From: Acidovorax kalamii
GTDB taxonomy: Bacteria > Pseudomonadota > Gammaproteobacteria > Burkholderiales > Burkholderiaceae_C
Reading direction: 5' to 3'
NCBI RefSeq assembly: GCF_002245625.1
Contig: NZ_NOIG01000003.1
Span: 103,760 to 167,759 of the forward strand
Length of the DNA stretch: 64,000 nt
Part shown: in pieces, positions 45,884 to 55,883 of the stretch
How the letters are laid out: the number at the start of each line of letters is the position of its first letter
How positions within the stretch are numbered: the stretch's first letter is position 1
The notes under the pieces: model-generated
Told to the model about the DNA's origin: nothing
Database searches by the model: none
Seen by the model: only the letters and a program-made list of their open reading frames with translations
Position numbers and translations under genes: made by a program

Positions 45884-46807
45884 TCACCCCCACAGCACCG
45901 ACCGCATCGAGATCGACGCCGACTGGTAGCCGGTGTTGAAAAAGCGCGGCATCTCGCTGGACTCCACCGCACCGGCGGCGTACAGCAGCGGCAGGTAGTG
46001 TTCGTGCGTGGGGTGCGCCTGCTGGGCCACGGCGCCCAGCTTCTGGAAGTCCTGCAAGGTCCCCAGCTGGCCTTTCTTGATCTGCTCCTGCACCACGGTG
46101 TCGAACTCGGCGGCCCAGTCGTACGCCTCATTGGCGGCCGTACCCCGGCGGGTGAGGCGCAGGTTGTGCACGATGTTGCCGCTGCCCACAATGAGCACGC
46201 CCCGCTCGCGCAGGGCCTTCAGTTGCTGGCCCAGCGCATAGTGCTCGGCCGGGGCGCGGCTGTAGTCCATGCTGAGCTGCATCACCGGGATGCGCGCCTG
46301 GGGGAACATGGGCTTGAGCACCGACCAGGTGCCATGGTCCAGCCCCCATTCGCCCTCGTCCACGCCTAATGCGGCACCAGTGGCAGGAGATTTCAGCTCC
46401 TTGGCCAGGCTGCGCGCTACCGCCGGGGCTCCCGGCACGGGGTACTGCTGGTCAAACAGCGCCTGGGGAAAGCCGCCAAAGTCGTGAATGGTTTTGGGGT
46501 TGGCCATGCCCGTCAACTGCCAGCCACCGCGCGTGAGCCAATGGGCCGACACACACAGGATGAGCTGCGGCTGCACCGCGCGCGCCATCAGCTCCGCGCC
46601 CGTGGCCTGCCAGCTGCGGCGCCAGGCGTTGTCCTCGATGGCATTCATGGGGCTGCCATGGCCCACAAACAGCACGGGCATGCGGGGCGAGGGCTTGAGC
46701 GCCTGCAGCAAAGGGGCCGTGGCGGCGCTGCTCAGGGACGTGGTCATGAAAGCTCCCGGAAAGGCGGCCAGGCCTGTGAGGGCGGCCAAAGAGGTTCTGC
46801 GTTGCAT
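45884..46807 (-). CDS. 4,5-DOPA extradiol dioxygenase-like protein with Tat-type leader
   Basis: 307 aa from the ATG at 46807. YgiD/DODA family: VLFVGHGSPMNAIEDNAW, LCVSAHWLTRGG, IHDFGGFPQALF, GLDHGTWSVLKPMFP, VGSGNIVHNL, PTHEHYLPLLYAAGA; the His residues are the expected metal ligands. Unlike cytoplasmic relatives, it begins MQRRTSLAALTGLAAFPGAF, a twin-arginine-like start with a hydrophobic stretch, suggesting export or use of a later ATG. Substrate may be an aromatic catechol. Confidence 0.85.
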   Translation of the reverse strand: MQRRTSLAALTGLAAFPGAFMTTSLSSAATAPLLQALKPSPRMPVLFVGHGSPMNAIEDNAWRRSWQATGAELMARAVQPQLILCVSAHWLTRGGWQLTGMANPKTIHDFGGFPQALFDQQYPVPGAPAVARSLAKELKSPATGAALGVDEGEWGLDHGTWSVLKPMFPQARIPVMQLSMDYSRAPAEHYALGQQLKALRERGVLIVGSGNIVHNLRLTRRGTAANEAYDWAAEFDTVVQEQIKKGQLGTLQDFQKLGAVAQQAHPTHEHYLPLLYAAGAVESSEMPRFFNTGYQSASISMRSVLWG

Positions 46808-46922
46808 GGGTCGGGGAGCGTAACAAATTATGTATAACGCTGGGAGTGAGCCCGCGCGACCCGCGAAGTTCCAGCGCCGCACCTTTCATTCATAACCACA
46901 ACACCGAGACAACCCTGAGCCC

Positions 46923-47813
46923 ATGACCACCACCCTGCCCCAGCCCTTGCGCAACGCCCGCGTCCTCAGCCTCGCCCTCAACCTGCCCGGCCCCGCCGCC
47001 CTGATGCGCTGTGCACGCATGGGCGCCGAGTGCACCAAGCTCGAACCGCCCCCGCCCCCCGGCTACCCCAGCGCGGACCCCATGGGCATCTACAGCCCGG
47101 CGGCCTATGCCACGCTGCACCAGGGTGTGCGGGTGGTGCATGCCCACCTCAAGACACCCGAAGGCCAGGCCGCGCTGCATGCAGAGCTGGCCCGCACCGA
47201 TGTGCTGATCACCTCATTCCGCCCCTCGGCGCTCACCAAGCTGGGGCTGGGATGGGATGCGTTGCAGTCCAAATACCCGCGCCTGTCGCTGGTGCGCATC
47301 GTGGGCGCAGCGGCCGAGCGGGCCGAAGAGCCCGGCCACGACCTCACCTACCTGGCCGATGCCGGCCTGGTGACCGGCACCGAGATGCCGCCCACGCTCT
47401 ACGCCGACATGGGCGGCGCACTGATGGCCAGCGAAGCCGTGCTGCAGGCCCTGCTGGAGCGCGCTCACACTGGCAACGGCATGTGCATCGAAGTGGCCCT
47501 GGCCGACGCCGCCGCCTGGCTGGCTCAGCCGCGCGACTGGGGCCTGACCACCCCCGAGGGCGACGTGGGCGGCCACCACGCGGGCTACCGCATCTACTCC
47601 TGCGCCGACGGCCGCGTGGCCGTGGCGGCGCTGGAGCCACACTTTGCCGCCAGCCTGTGCGCCGCTGCAGGCCTGCCCGCCACGGGCGACCCAGTGGTGC
47701 TGCGCGCGCCTGCCACGCACGCCGCCGTAGCGGCCTTCCTGCGCACGCAGACCCGCGCCCAGCTGGATGCGTTGGCCGTGGCGCAAGACATTCCCCTGCA
47801 CACCCTCGCCTGA
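46923..47813 (+). CDS. CaiB/BaiF family CoA-transferase
   Basis: 296 aa, shorter than the 380-450 aa of most family members. Family III signatures: VLSLALNLPGPAALMRCARMGAECTKLE, TDVLITSFRPSAL, GHDLTYLADAGLV with the catalytic Asp, and ADMGGALMASEAVLQALLER. Catalyses transfer of CoA or racemisation of an acyl-CoA in the cytoplasm. Stands divergent from the dioxygenase gene; no substrate hint in the neighbours. Confidence 0.85.
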   Translation: MTTTLPQPLRNARVLSLALNLPGPAALMRCARMGAECTKLEPPPPPGYPSADPMGIYSPAAYATLHQGVRVVHAHLKTPEGQAALHAELARTDVLITSFRPSALTKLGLGWDALQSKYPRLSLVRIVGAAAERAEEPGHDLTYLADAGLVTGTEMPPTLYADMGGALMASEAVLQALLERAHTGNGMCIEVALADAAAWLAQPRDWGLTTPEGDVGGHHAGYRIYSCADGRVAVAALEPHFAASLCAAAGLPATGDPVVLRAPATHAAVAAFLRTQTRAQLDALAVAQDIPLHTLA

Positions 47814-47827
47814 TCCCTTTTTTACCG

Positions 47828-48520
47828 ATGCAGAAACAAGGCACCGTCATTCGCTGGGACGCGACGCGCGCGTTCGGCTTTATCCGCAGCCCCGACACCT
47901 CCGCCGACGTGTTTTTTCATGTGCGGGACTACCGGGGCAGCGCAGCACCCCGCGAAGGGTTGGCCGTGGTCTACGAAGAAATCCACGTGGGCGGCAAAGG
48001 CCCCCGGGCCATGGCGGTACAGCCTGCGGCCCAGGCCGGGCGCGCAACCCGCCCAGCCGCCAGCGCGTCTGCAACGGCGCTTCCGCGCAAAATTCAGCAC
48101 ACGCGTCCCCCTGCCCCGTCACCCGCTCCGCGCAGCGAGCGCCCGGCAAAAACGCAGCCGGGGGCCAATGCCCCGGCCCTGCCCACCCTGCTCCTGATGC
48201 TGGGCTGGGCCGCGCTGCTGGGCTGGGGCGTCTGGGCGAGCAGGCTCCCGCTGTGGTCCCTGGGCGCTGCTGTGGCCATCAACCTCCTGACCTTTGTCAC
48301 CTATGCCATGGACAAAAGCGCGGCACAAAGCGGCCGGTGGCGCACACCTGAAAAACACCTGCACCTGCTCAGCCTGGCAGGTGGCTGGCCGAGCGCGTGG
48401 TGCGCGCAGCAGTGGCTGCGGCACAAGTCGAGCAAGCAGGAGTTCCGCACCGTGTACTGGACCACGGTGGTGGTGCATTGCGCGGCGCTGGCGGCCTGGG
48501 TGGGCGGGTGGCTGCGGTAG
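47828..48520 (+). CDS. Cold-shock domain / DUF1294 membrane fusion protein
   Basis: 230 aa from the ATG at 47828. A cold-shock-like nucleic-acid domain (GTVIRWDATRAFGFIRSPD, DVFFHVRDY) occupies residues 1-70, then a long Ala/Pro/Arg linker to about 115, then DUF1294 with three hydrophobic segments and the signature FVTYAMDKSAAQSGRWRTPE...LHLLSLAGGWP. The fusion is known in proteobacteria; the role is unclear, possibly membrane-tethered RNA binding. 14 bp after the CoA-transferase gene. Confidence 0.88.
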   Translation: MQKQGTVIRWDATRAFGFIRSPDTSADVFFHVRDYRGSAAPREGLAVVYEEIHVGGKGPRAMAVQPAAQAGRATRPAASASATALPRKIQHTRPPAPSPAPRSERPAKTQPGANAPALPTLLLMLGWAALLGWGVWASRLPLWSLGAAVAINLLTFVTYAMDKSAAQSGRWRTPEKHLHLLSLAGGWPSAWCAQQWLRHKSSKQEFRTVYWTTVVVHCAALAAWVGGWLR

Positions 48521-48985
48521 CAGCCCCTGAATCGCTTCAATTTTGATAGCTAAAAGCGCATGATGGACGCGCGGCAACGGCCATTTTTGCTTGTATTTTG
48601 AGCATCCGGCGCACCACCAAGGCCGCAGCGCAGGAGCAGGCCCTGAGGAGCAATCTCCGGCACCGCATCGGTAGTACCTCCAGGGCACGCCAACTGCCAC
48701 TGCGCGGGCCGTGCACCCTGCCTGAAACAACAGTGCTGGCACGCTAGCCTCACACCACAACGGCAGCAAGCACGGCCCCTCCGCTTGCCAAACTTTGCAT
48801 GCGTCTGCCAGTTGATCGCTATATAGTGGTCCGCGGGCGCTGCACCGCAGCACCGCCACCGATCCGAGGCTCCAGCCAGAGCAAAGGCGGTTCACGCACG
48901 GTGCAGGCGCAGCGAAGCAAAGCAGCAAGGGCTCGCTGGCCACGGCCAGCGCCCGGCAACGAAGCATGAGGCGGGGGGCCAATCC
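48521..48985. other. Intergenic region with one repeat copy
   Basis: About 465 bp. The first part is a copy of the dispersed repeat (48533-48604); the rest holds no credible gene. A TATAGT near 48822-48827 could be part of the promoter of the GGDEF/EAL gene, but no well-spaced -35 box was seen. Confidence 0.6.
48533..48604 (-). repeat. Dispersed ~60 bp repeat, intergenic copy
   Basis: Inverted orientation: TTCAATTTTGATAGCTAAAA, GCGCATGATGGACGCGCGGC, then AACGGCCATTTTTGC. One of the clearest copies; useful as the reference for the consensus. Confidence 0.8.
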
Positions 48986-51508
48986 ATGGATGTGTTGCAG
49001 CAGCCAGAGCAGCCAGTCGAGCGAAAACCGGTGCCGTTGACCCTGCGGGTGACCTGGCCGTTCATCGTGATGGTGCTGCTGCTGGCCGCCTGTGCCACGG
49101 CCAGCTTGCAGGTCTTGTCCGGCGTTCGCGCCTTTGTGGCGGGTGAAAGTCTGTGGACCAAGGGGCAAAAGGACGCCATCTACCACCTCCACCAGTACGC
49201 GATCAATGGCTCACCCCAGTCGTTCGACGGGTTTGTGCGCGCCATCGACATCCCCCTCGGCGACCGGGCAGCACGGCTGGCCCTGCAGCCGGGCCAGGTG
49301 CAGACCGATGTGGCGCGCGAGGGCTTTCTGCGCGGCGGCAACCACCCCGACGACATCGACAGCCTGATCTGGCTGCTGCGCTACTTCGACCACCTGGACC
49401 TGGTCAAAAAGCCCGTGAGCCACTGGCTCATCGGCGACGAATACATCAACGCACTGCGCGAGCTGTCGCACGAGATCCACCAGCGCAACACGGACGGCAC
49501 GGCAGACGCCGCCACCCGGCAGCGGTGGCAGGACGCCATTTACGAAATCAATGCCGGAGTGACCCCCGTCGCCCGCAACTTCAGCGAGGCCCTGGGCGAA
49601 AGCTCGCGCCAGATCGTGCTGCTGCTGATGTGGACCAACATGGGCATGGCGGCCGTGCTCATCGTGCTGACCCTGTGGCACACCCAGGGCCTGCTGGAGC
49701 AGCGCCGTCGCGCCGAGCAGGCCCTGGAGGCCGAACGCGAGCAGGCCCGCACCACCCTGACCGCCATCGGCGACGGTGTGGTGACCACCAACACCCAGGG
49801 CCAGGTGCTCTACATGAACCCCGCCGCCGAGGCCCTGCTGGCCCGCCCGGCTGCCCAGGCCACCGGCCAGCCGCTGGCGCAGCTGCTGGTGTTCGATGGC
49901 GAGGCACCGCCCCTGTCTGCCGACACGCTGGTGCAGAACATCCTGCGCAGCGGCAGCGCGGCCCTGGGCAATGTGCACACCACGCTGGTGCGCCCGGACC
50001 AGACCGTCGTGCCGGTCAAGCTGGTGGGCTCGCCCATCCGCCACCGCGATGTGCTGACCGGTGCCGTGCTGGTGCTGCACGACGTGACGCGCGAGCAGCA
50101 CTATGTGGAGCAGCTGTCGTGGCAGGCCAGCCACGACGCGCTGACAGGCCTCGTGAACCGGCGCGAGTTCGAGCACCGGCTCGAAGCCCTGCTGGCCCAG
50201 CCCCGCCCCGTGGGGCGCGAGGGCTCGCTGCTGTATGTGGACATGGACCAGTTCAAGCTGATCAACGACACCTGCGGCCACCAGGCGGGCGACGAGATGC
50301 TGCGCGAGGTCTGCCGCATGCTGCAAAGCCATCTGCGCGAGGGCGACACGCTGGCGCGCCTGGGCGGCGACGAGTTCGGCATCCTGCTCAAGGACTGCCC
50401 GGCCGGGCCCTCGGCCCGCATTGCCGAGCAGCTGCGCCAGGCCGGGCAGGAGCTGCGGCTGAACTGGGGCGGCCAGCAGCTGCGCACCGGCCTGTCCATC
50501 GGCATGGTGCAGCTCATCCCCGCGCTCACCTCCATCCAGGAGGCCATGCGCGTGGCCGACATGGCCTGCTACCGCGCCAAGGAAGGCGGACGCAACCGCG
50601 TCTTCATCTACCAGACGGAAGACATCGAGATGAGCCGCCGCGAGGGCGAGATGGACTGGGTGCGGCGCCTGCGCCTGGCGCTGGAGCACAACCAGTTCCA
50701 GCTGCACGCCCAGGCCATCGCGCCCCTGCAGCCCAGCGGTGAAAGCGGCCTGCACATGGAGGTGCTGCTGCGCCTGCGCGAGGACGACGGCCAGCTGATT
50801 GCGCCCGGCTGCTTCATCCCGGCGGCCGAGCACTACGGCATGATGACCTCGATCGACCGCTGGGTCATCCGCCACACGCTGGAGACGCTGGCCCGGCGCC
50901 AGCACCAGCCGGGCCTGCCGCAGGTGCACACCTGCGCCATCAACCTCTCGGGCACCAGCCTGGGGGACGACAGCCTGCTCAAGCTCATCCGCAGCGCGCT
51001 GGCCGATTCGGGGGTGGACCCACACATGCTGTGCTTCGAGATCACGGAAACCAGCGCCATATCGCACCTGCCCAATGCCGTGCGGCTGATGAAGGAGCTG
51101 CAGCAGCTGGGCTGCCGCTTTGCGCTCGATGACTTTGGCGCGGGCATGTCGTCCTTCAACTACCTCAAGCACCTGCCGGTGGACTACCTCAAGATCGACG
51201 GCAGCTTTGTGAAGGACATGCTGCACGACCCCGCCAACCGGGCCATGGTGGAGATGATCCACCACATCGGCCACGTGATGGGCAAACAGACGATTGCGGA
51301 GTTTGCCGAATCCCAGGCCATCGTCGAGGCCCTGCGGGAGATTGGCGTGGACTATGCGCAAGGCTATGCGCTGGCGCGGCCGGTGCCGCTAGAGGACTAC
51401 CTCGCCCTCGGCAACCCCCCCAGGCCAGAGTCTGCGCGGGGTGCCGGAGTGGCACAAGGCCACACGCCGCCGCACAGCACGCCATTCCCCCAGCAGCGCC
51501 CGGCCTGA
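48986..51508 (+). CDS. Membrane GGDEF/EAL protein (c-di-GMP metabolism)
   Basis: 840 aa. Two membrane helices (about 20-45 and 210-230) bracket a periplasmic sensor region; a PAS domain (TLTAIGDGVVTTNTQGQVLYMN) precedes a GGDEF domain with an intact RLGGDEFG and an EAL domain whose signature reads EVLLRL rather than EALLR. The other phosphodiesterase motifs are NLSGTSL, CFEITET, LDDFGAGMSSFNYL, LKIDGSF and AEFAES. It probably makes and/or breaks c-di-GMP; which activity dominates cannot be told. Stands alone. Confidence 0.92.
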   Translation: MDVLQQPEQPVERKPVPLTLRVTWPFIVMVLLLAACATASLQVLSGVRAFVAGESLWTKGQKDAIYHLHQYAINGSPQSFDGFVRAIDIPLGDRAARLALQPGQVQTDVAREGFLRGGNHPDDIDSLIWLLRYFDHLDLVKKPVSHWLIGDEYINALRELSHEIHQRNTDGTADAATRQRWQDAIYEINAGVTPVARNFSEALGESSRQIVLLLMWTNMGMAAVLIVLTLWHTQGLLEQRRRAEQALEAEREQARTTLTAIGDGVVTTNTQGQVLYMNPAAEALLARPAAQATGQPLAQLLVFDGEAPPLSADTLVQNILRSGSAALGNVHTTLVRPDQTVVPVKLVGSPIRHRDVLTGAVLVLHDVTREQHYVEQLSWQASHDALTGLVNRREFEHRLEALLAQPRPVGREGSLLYVDMDQFKLINDTCGHQAGDEMLREVCRMLQSHLREGDTLARLGGDEFGILLKDCPAGPSARIAEQLRQAGQELRLNWGGQQLRTGLSIGMVQLIPALTSIQEAMRVADMACYRAKEGGRNRVFIYQTEDIEMSRREGEMDWVRRLRLALEHNQFQLHAQAIAPLQPSGESGLHMEVLLRLREDDGQLIAPGCFIPAAEHYGMMTSIDRWVIRHTLETLARRQHQPGLPQVHTCAINLSGTSLGDDSLLKLIRSALADSGVDPHMLCFEITETSAISHLPNAVRLMKELQQLGCRFALDDFGAGMSSFNYLKHLPVDYLKIDGSFVKDMLHDPANRAMVEMIHHIGHVMGKQTIAEFAESQAIVEALREIGVDYAQGYALARPVPLEDYLALGNPPRPESARGAGVAQGHTPPHSTPFPQQRPA

Positions 51509-51553
51509 TGCGGCCCTGAGGGGCCAGGGCGCATTCGGCGCACCCGGCAGCGG

Positions 51554-54055
51554 TCAGCGCGCCTTCTTGAACACCTTGCCGTTGCCAGCGGGCTTGGTTT
51601 TGGAGGCAGAACCCGTCACACGGGGCGGCAGTCCGGTGTGCTGGGTCAGCATGCGCCCCGGCTGGGGGGCCGTGCCGCGAAAACGCACATCGCCCTTGGG
51701 CTCGTTCAGCTCCTGCGGGCGGGGCCGCAGGGCAACGGCCTTGCCATCCTTGTTGATGGTGTAGCCGAGACCTCCGCCGCCCGTGGACGCGGTGCTGTTC
51801 TTCTTGCGCGCGCTCTGGTAGCCACCGTCCGTCAGCGGCTGGAAGGTGGGTATCAGGTGGTGCTTGCCGTTGCCGATCAGATCCGCCCGGCCCATGGCCT
51901 TGAGCGCTTCGCGCAGCAGCGGCCAGTTGTTGGGGTCGTGGTAGCGCAGAAAGGCCTTGTGCAGGCGGCGGCGCTTTTCACCGCGCACGATGTCCACCGA
52001 CTCTTCCGCTTCGTCGCGCATCTGGCGGCGCACGCGGGTGAGCGTGTTACGGCCCGAGTGGTACATGGCCGTGGCCGTGGCCATGGGGCTGGGGTAGAAG
52101 GTCTGCACCTGGTCGGCGCGGAAACCGTTCTTTTTCAGCCAGATGGCGAGGTTCATCATGTCCTCGTCGCTGGTACCCGGGTGCGCGGCAATGAAGTACG
52201 GGATCAAGAACTGCTTCTTGCCCGCCTCTTCGCTAAACTTCTCGAACATCTGCTTGAACTTGTCATAGCTGCCGATGCCCGGCTTCATCATCTTGGTGAG
52301 CGGGCCCTGCTCGGTGTGCTCGGGCGCGATCTTGAGGTAGCCACCCACGTGGTGCTGCACCAGCTCCTTCACATACTCGGGCGACTTCACGGCCAGGTCG
52401 TAGCGCAGGCCCGATCCGATCAGGATCTTCTTGATGCCCTTCAAGGCGCGGCCACGGCGGTAGATCTTGATCAGCGGGCCGTGGTCGGTGGTGAGGTTCT
52501 GGCAGATGCCGGGGTACACGCAGCTGGGCTTGCGGCAGGCGGCCTCGATCTCGGGCGAGCGGCAACCCAGGCGGTACATGTTGGCCGTGGGGCCGCCCAG
52601 GTCGCTGATGGTGCCGGTGAAGCCCTTGACCTTGTCGCGGATGTCCTCGATCTCCTGGATGATCGAGTCTTCCGACCGGCTCTGGATGATGCGGCCCTCG
52701 TGCTCGGTGATGGAGCAGAAGGTGCAGCCGCCAAAGCAGCCGCGCATGATGTTGATCGAAAACCGGATCATCTCCCACGCCGGGATCTTGGTCGCGCCGT
52801 CGTGGCTGCCGTTCTCGTCGGCGTAGCTGGGGTGCGGGCCACGTGCGTACGGCAGGTCGAACACGTGGTCCATCTCGGCCGTGGTCAGCGGGATGGGCGG
52901 CGGGTTGATCCACACGTCGCGCGCCGTCACGCCCTCGCCGTGCGCCTGCACCAGCGCGCGGGCGTTGCCGGGATTGGTCTCCAGGTGCAGCACGCGGTTG
53001 GCGTGGGCATAGAGCACCGGGTCGCTTTTCACCTGCTCGTAGCTGGGCAGGCGGATCACGCTCTTCTCGCGCAGCGGCACCTTGAGCTTGGCCTTGAGCG
53101 CGGGGTTGGCCACAAAGACCATGGGCTGAATGGCGGGGTTGGGCTCGGCTTTTTCAGGGCTTTTTTGGCCGTTACCGCCTGTCTCGCCTGCCTTTGTAGC
53201 TACAGAATCAGGAGCATCCTCTTTGCTGCAGGTGCTGCCCTGGGCGGCCGCCTGCTCGCTGGTGGTCATGTAGGGGTTGATGTGCGCTTCCACACGGCCG
53301 GGTTCGTCCACGGTGGTGGAGTCGATCTCGAACCAGCCCTTGCCGCTTTCATCATCAGGACGGCGCACAAAGGCCGTGCCGCGCACATCGGTGATGTTCT
53401 CCACTGGCTCACGCGCTGCAATGCGGTGGGCCACCTCCACCAGCGCACGTTCGGCATTGCCGTACAGCAGCAGGTCGCACTTGCTGTCCACCACGATGGA
53501 GCGCCGCACCTTGTCGCTCCAGTAGTCGTAGTGGGCGATGCGGCGCAGGCTGCCTTCAATCCCGCCCAGGATGATGGGCACGTCCTTGAACGCCTCGCGG
53601 CAGCGCTGGCTGTAGACGATGGCGGCGCGGTCGGGGCGCTTGCCGCCCACGTCGCCGGGGGTGTAGGCATCGTCGCTGCGGATCTTCCGGTCGGCGGTGT
53701 ACCGGTTGATCATCGAATCCATGTTGCCCGCCGTCACGCCCCAAAACAGGTTGGGCTTGCCCAGCACCTTGAAGGGCTCGGCGCTCTGCCAGTCGGGCTG
53801 GGCAATGATGCCCACGCGAAAGCCCTGGGCTTCGAGCGTGCGGCCGATCACGGCCATGCCGAAGCTCGGGTGGTCCACATACGCATCGCCCGTCACCAGG
53901 ATGATGTCGCAGCTGTCCCAGCCCAGTTTTTCCATCTCGGCGCGGCTCATCGGCAGGAACGGGGCCGTGCCAAAGCGCTTGGCCCAGTACGGACGGTAGC
54001 TGGTCAAGGGCTTTGCGGCGCGCGCAAAAAAGGAGACGTCAACGGGGGCGTTCAT
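51554..54055 (-). CDS. ygiQ: YgiQ family radical SAM protein
   Basis: 833 aa from the ATG at 54055. N-terminal UPF0313 domain ([38 protein letters not shown]), radical SAM cluster CxxxCxxC in [41 protein letters not shown], and a DUF3362 C-terminal part with ...[14 protein letters not shown] methylthiotransferase-like role has been suggested for the family but the substrate is not established. A linker near residue 285 ([20 protein letters not shown]) is encoded by the dispersed repeat. Confidence 0.93.
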   Translation of the reverse strand: MNAPVDVSFFARAAKPLTSYRPYWAKRFGTAPFLPMSRAEMEKLGWDSCDIILVTGDAYVDHPSFGMAVIGRTLEAQGFRVGIIAQPDWQSAEPFKVLGKPNLFWGVTAGNMDSMINRYTADRKIRSDDAYTPGDVGGKRPDRAAIVYSQRCREAFKDVPIILGGIEGSLRRIAHYDYWSDKVRRSIVVDSKCDLLLYGNAERALVEVAHRIAAREPVENITDVRGTAFVRRPDDESGKGWFEIDSTTVDEPGRVEAHINPYMTTSEQAAAQGSTCSKEDAPDSVATKAGETGGNGQKSPEKAEPNPAIQPMVFVANPALKAKLKVPLREKSVIRLPSYEQVKSDPVLYAHANRVLHLETNPGNARALVQAHGEGVTARDVWINPPPIPLTTAEMDHVFDLPYARGPHPSYADENGSHDGATKIPAWEMIRFSINIMRGCFGGCTFCSITEHEGRIIQSRSEDSIIQEIEDIRDKVKGFTGTISDLGGPTANMYRLGCRSPEIEAACRKPSCVYPGICQNLTTDHGPLIKIYRRGRALKGIKKILIGSGLRYDLAVKSPEYVKELVQHHVGGYLKIAPEHTEQGPLTKMMKPGIGSYDKFKQMFEKFSEEAGKKQFLIPYFIAAHPGTSDEDMMNLAIWLKKNGFRADQVQTFYPSPMATATAMYHSGRNTLTRVRRQMRDEAEESVDIVRGEKRRRLHKAFLRYHDPNNWPLLREALKAMGRADLIGNGKHHLIPTFQPLTDGGYQSARKKNSTASTGGGGLGYTINKDGKAVALRPRPQELNEPKGDVRFRGTAPQPGRMLTQHTGLPPRVTGSASKTKPAGNGKVFKKAR
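53150..53211 (+). repeat. Dispersed repeat, in-frame copy within ygiQ
   Basis: Plus strand reads GGCTTTTTTGGCCGTTACCG, then CCTGTCTCGCC, then TTTGTAGCTACAGAATCAGG. Nearly identical in its first half to the intergenic copies at 2311 and 45799, yet it encodes an internal hydrophilic linker of YgiQ. Confidence 0.75.
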
Positions 54056-54215
54056 GCAAAGGGGGTCGCGGCCGCCCCCGGTGCGATGGGGCCTTCGTGG
54101 GGCGCGTCTGTGGTGGATAACCCGCGATTTTACGTTGGCAAGCGGTTTTTGTCGCCTTTGCAGCACTTGCCCCTCACCGTTGCAGGCTTGATGTCCCTCA
54201 AGCCATATACTTGCT

Positions 54216-54239
54216 TTTGTCAATTAATTAACTGACAAA
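54216..54239. promoter_or_regulatory. Operator-like inverted repeat before the MarR-GNAT gene
   Basis: TTTGTCA-N10-TGACAAA with a TTAATTAA palindrome in the middle, ending 7 bp before the ATG at 54247. Very AT-rich against the local background. MarR proteins bind palindromes of this size, so self-regulation is likely, possibly also of divergent ygiQ. Confidence 0.65.
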
Positions 54240-54246
54240 GGCATTT

Positions 54247-55209
54247 ATGAGCACCACCACGCCAGCCCCATCGGCCCCGACCCCCGTCCCTGCCAGCGCC
54301 GTGAAGGCGGTGCGCCGCTTCAACCGTTTCTTCACCCGCCGCATTGGGGTGCTGGACCCGTACCTGGGCAGCGACCTGTCACTCACCGATGTGCGCGTGC
54401 TGTATGAGCTGGCCCACCGCGAGGCCCCCGTGGCCAGCGAACTGTCACGGGAGCTGGGGCTGGATGGCGGTTACATGAGCCGCATCCTGCGCCGATTCGA
54501 GCAGGCGGGGTGGATCAGCCGCAGCACCAGCGCGCAGGACGCACGGCAAAGCGTGCTGGCCCTGACGGAGGCCGGGCGCGCGGTGTTCGAGCCGCTGCAG
54601 CAGCGCTCGCGCGACGAGGCGACCGCCCTGCTCGCCCCCCTGCCCCCCGCGCGCCAGCAGGAAGTGGTGGATGCCATGGAACGCATCGAAACCCTGCTGG
54701 ACCCGGCATCGAGCGCAGGTGCCCCCCCGCGCATGGCCGTGCTGCGCGACCCCGTGCCCGGCGACATGGGCTGGGTGGTGCAGCAGCACGGCGAAATCTA
54801 CTGGCGTGAATACGGCTGGGACAGCCGCTTCGAGGCGCTGGTGGCCGACATTGCCGCGCAGTTTCTGCGCAATTTCCAGCCCGAATGGGAGAAAGCCTGG
54901 ATCGCCGAGCTGGACGGCGAGCGGGTGGGTGCGGTGTTTGTGGTGCGCAAATCCCCCACCACGGCCCAGCTGCGCATGCTGATCCTGGCCCCCAAGGCGC
55001 GCGGACTGGGCCTGGGCGCGCGGCTGACCGACGAATGCCTTGCCTTTGCGCGCGCCAAAGGCTACAAGAAGATGGTGCTGTGGACCAACAGCTGCCTGAC
55101 CGCCGCGCGGGGCATTTATGCCCAGCGCGGCTTTCGCCTGACCAAGTCGGAGCCCTACGACGGCTTTGGCCAGCAACTGGTGGGCGAAACCTGGGAACTG
55201 AAGCTGTAA
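54247..55209 (+). CDS. MarR-type regulator fused to GNAT acetyltransferase
   Basis: 320 aa. Residues 20-150 are a MarR winged helix (LTDVRVLYELAHREAPVASELSRELGLDGGYMSRIL, DARQSVLALTEAGRAVF); residues 160-320 are a GNAT N-acetyltransferase (LRMLILAPKARGLGLGARLTDECLAFA with the acetyl-CoA loop, FRLTKSEPYDGFG). The fusion is common in proteobacteria and may sense a small molecule it also acetylates. A large palindrome lies right upstream. Followed 40 bp later by a second GNAT gene. Confidence 0.9.
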   Translation: MSTTTPAPSAPTPVPASAVKAVRRFNRFFTRRIGVLDPYLGSDLSLTDVRVLYELAHREAPVASELSRELGLDGGYMSRILRRFEQAGWISRSTSAQDARQSVLALTEAGRAVFEPLQQRSRDEATALLAPLPPARQQEVVDAMERIETLLDPASSAGAPPRMAVLRDPVPGDMGWVVQQHGEIYWREYGWDSRFEALVADIAAQFLRNFQPEWEKAWIAELDGERVGAVFVVRKSPTTAQLRMLILAPKARGLGLGARLTDECLAFARAKGYKKMVLWTNSCLTAARGIYAQRGFRLTKSEPYDGFGQQLVGETWELKL

Positions 55210-55249
55210 CAAACACCTGCTGGCACCGCACACCCACAAGGCAGCCACC

Positions 55250-55798
55250 ATGACCCCTAACCCCCGCCCCACGATCCGCCAGGTCACGCCCGAGGATGAT
55301 TTGGTGCGCCTCACGGCACTCATCCACGCCGCCTACGCGCCCCACGCCCGCCTGGGCCTGCGCTACTGGGGCACCCATCAGTCGGTGGAAGACACGGCGA
55401 AACGCTTTGCGTCAGGCACCGGCTTGGTGATGGTGGACGGAGGCGACTACGTGGGCACGGCCACCTTGCGGCCGCCCCAGCCGGATTCCACCGTACCGCT
55501 GTACCGCGACCCCACGGTCTGGTCGCTGTGCCAGTTCTGCATCACCCCCCAGGCCAAGGGCCGGGGCTATGGCAAGCAGCTGCATGCCCATGCCACCACG
55601 TTTGCCCGCCAGGCAGGCGCCCGCACACTGGCGCTGGACACGGCCCAGCCTGCGGCGGCCTTGATTGCGATGTATGAATCGTGGGGCTACCAGGTGGTGG
55701 GCGAATGCGACTGGCGACCGCTGACCAACTACACCAGCGTGCTCATGGCACGCAGCCTGGTGGACCTGCCGGATGACGGCGGCACGGGCGGCGGCTGA
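55250..55798 (+). CDS. GNAT family N-acetyltransferase
   Basis: 182 aa. Core motif A QFCITPQAKGRGYGKQLHAHATTFARQAG binds acetyl-CoA; LALDTAQPAAALIAMYESWGYQVVG is the typical C-terminal half. Starts 40 bp after the MarR-GNAT gene, likely the same transcript. The substrate amine is unknown. Confidence 0.88.
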   Translation: MTPNPRPTIRQVTPEDDLVRLTALIHAAYAPHARLGLRYWGTHQSVEDTAKRFASGTGLVMVDGGDYVGTATLRPPQPDSTVPLYRDPTVWSLCQFCITPQAKGRGYGKQLHAHATTFARQAGARTLALDTAQPAAALIAMYESWGYQVVGECDWRPLTNYTSVLMARSLVDLPDDGGTGGG

Positions 55799-55883
55799 AG
55801 TCCAACGCAAGCTGGGCCCCAGAAACGGCAATGGCCCCCAAGAGGGCCATCGATGGCAAAGCCGGGATCGGGCCCCGCACCGC

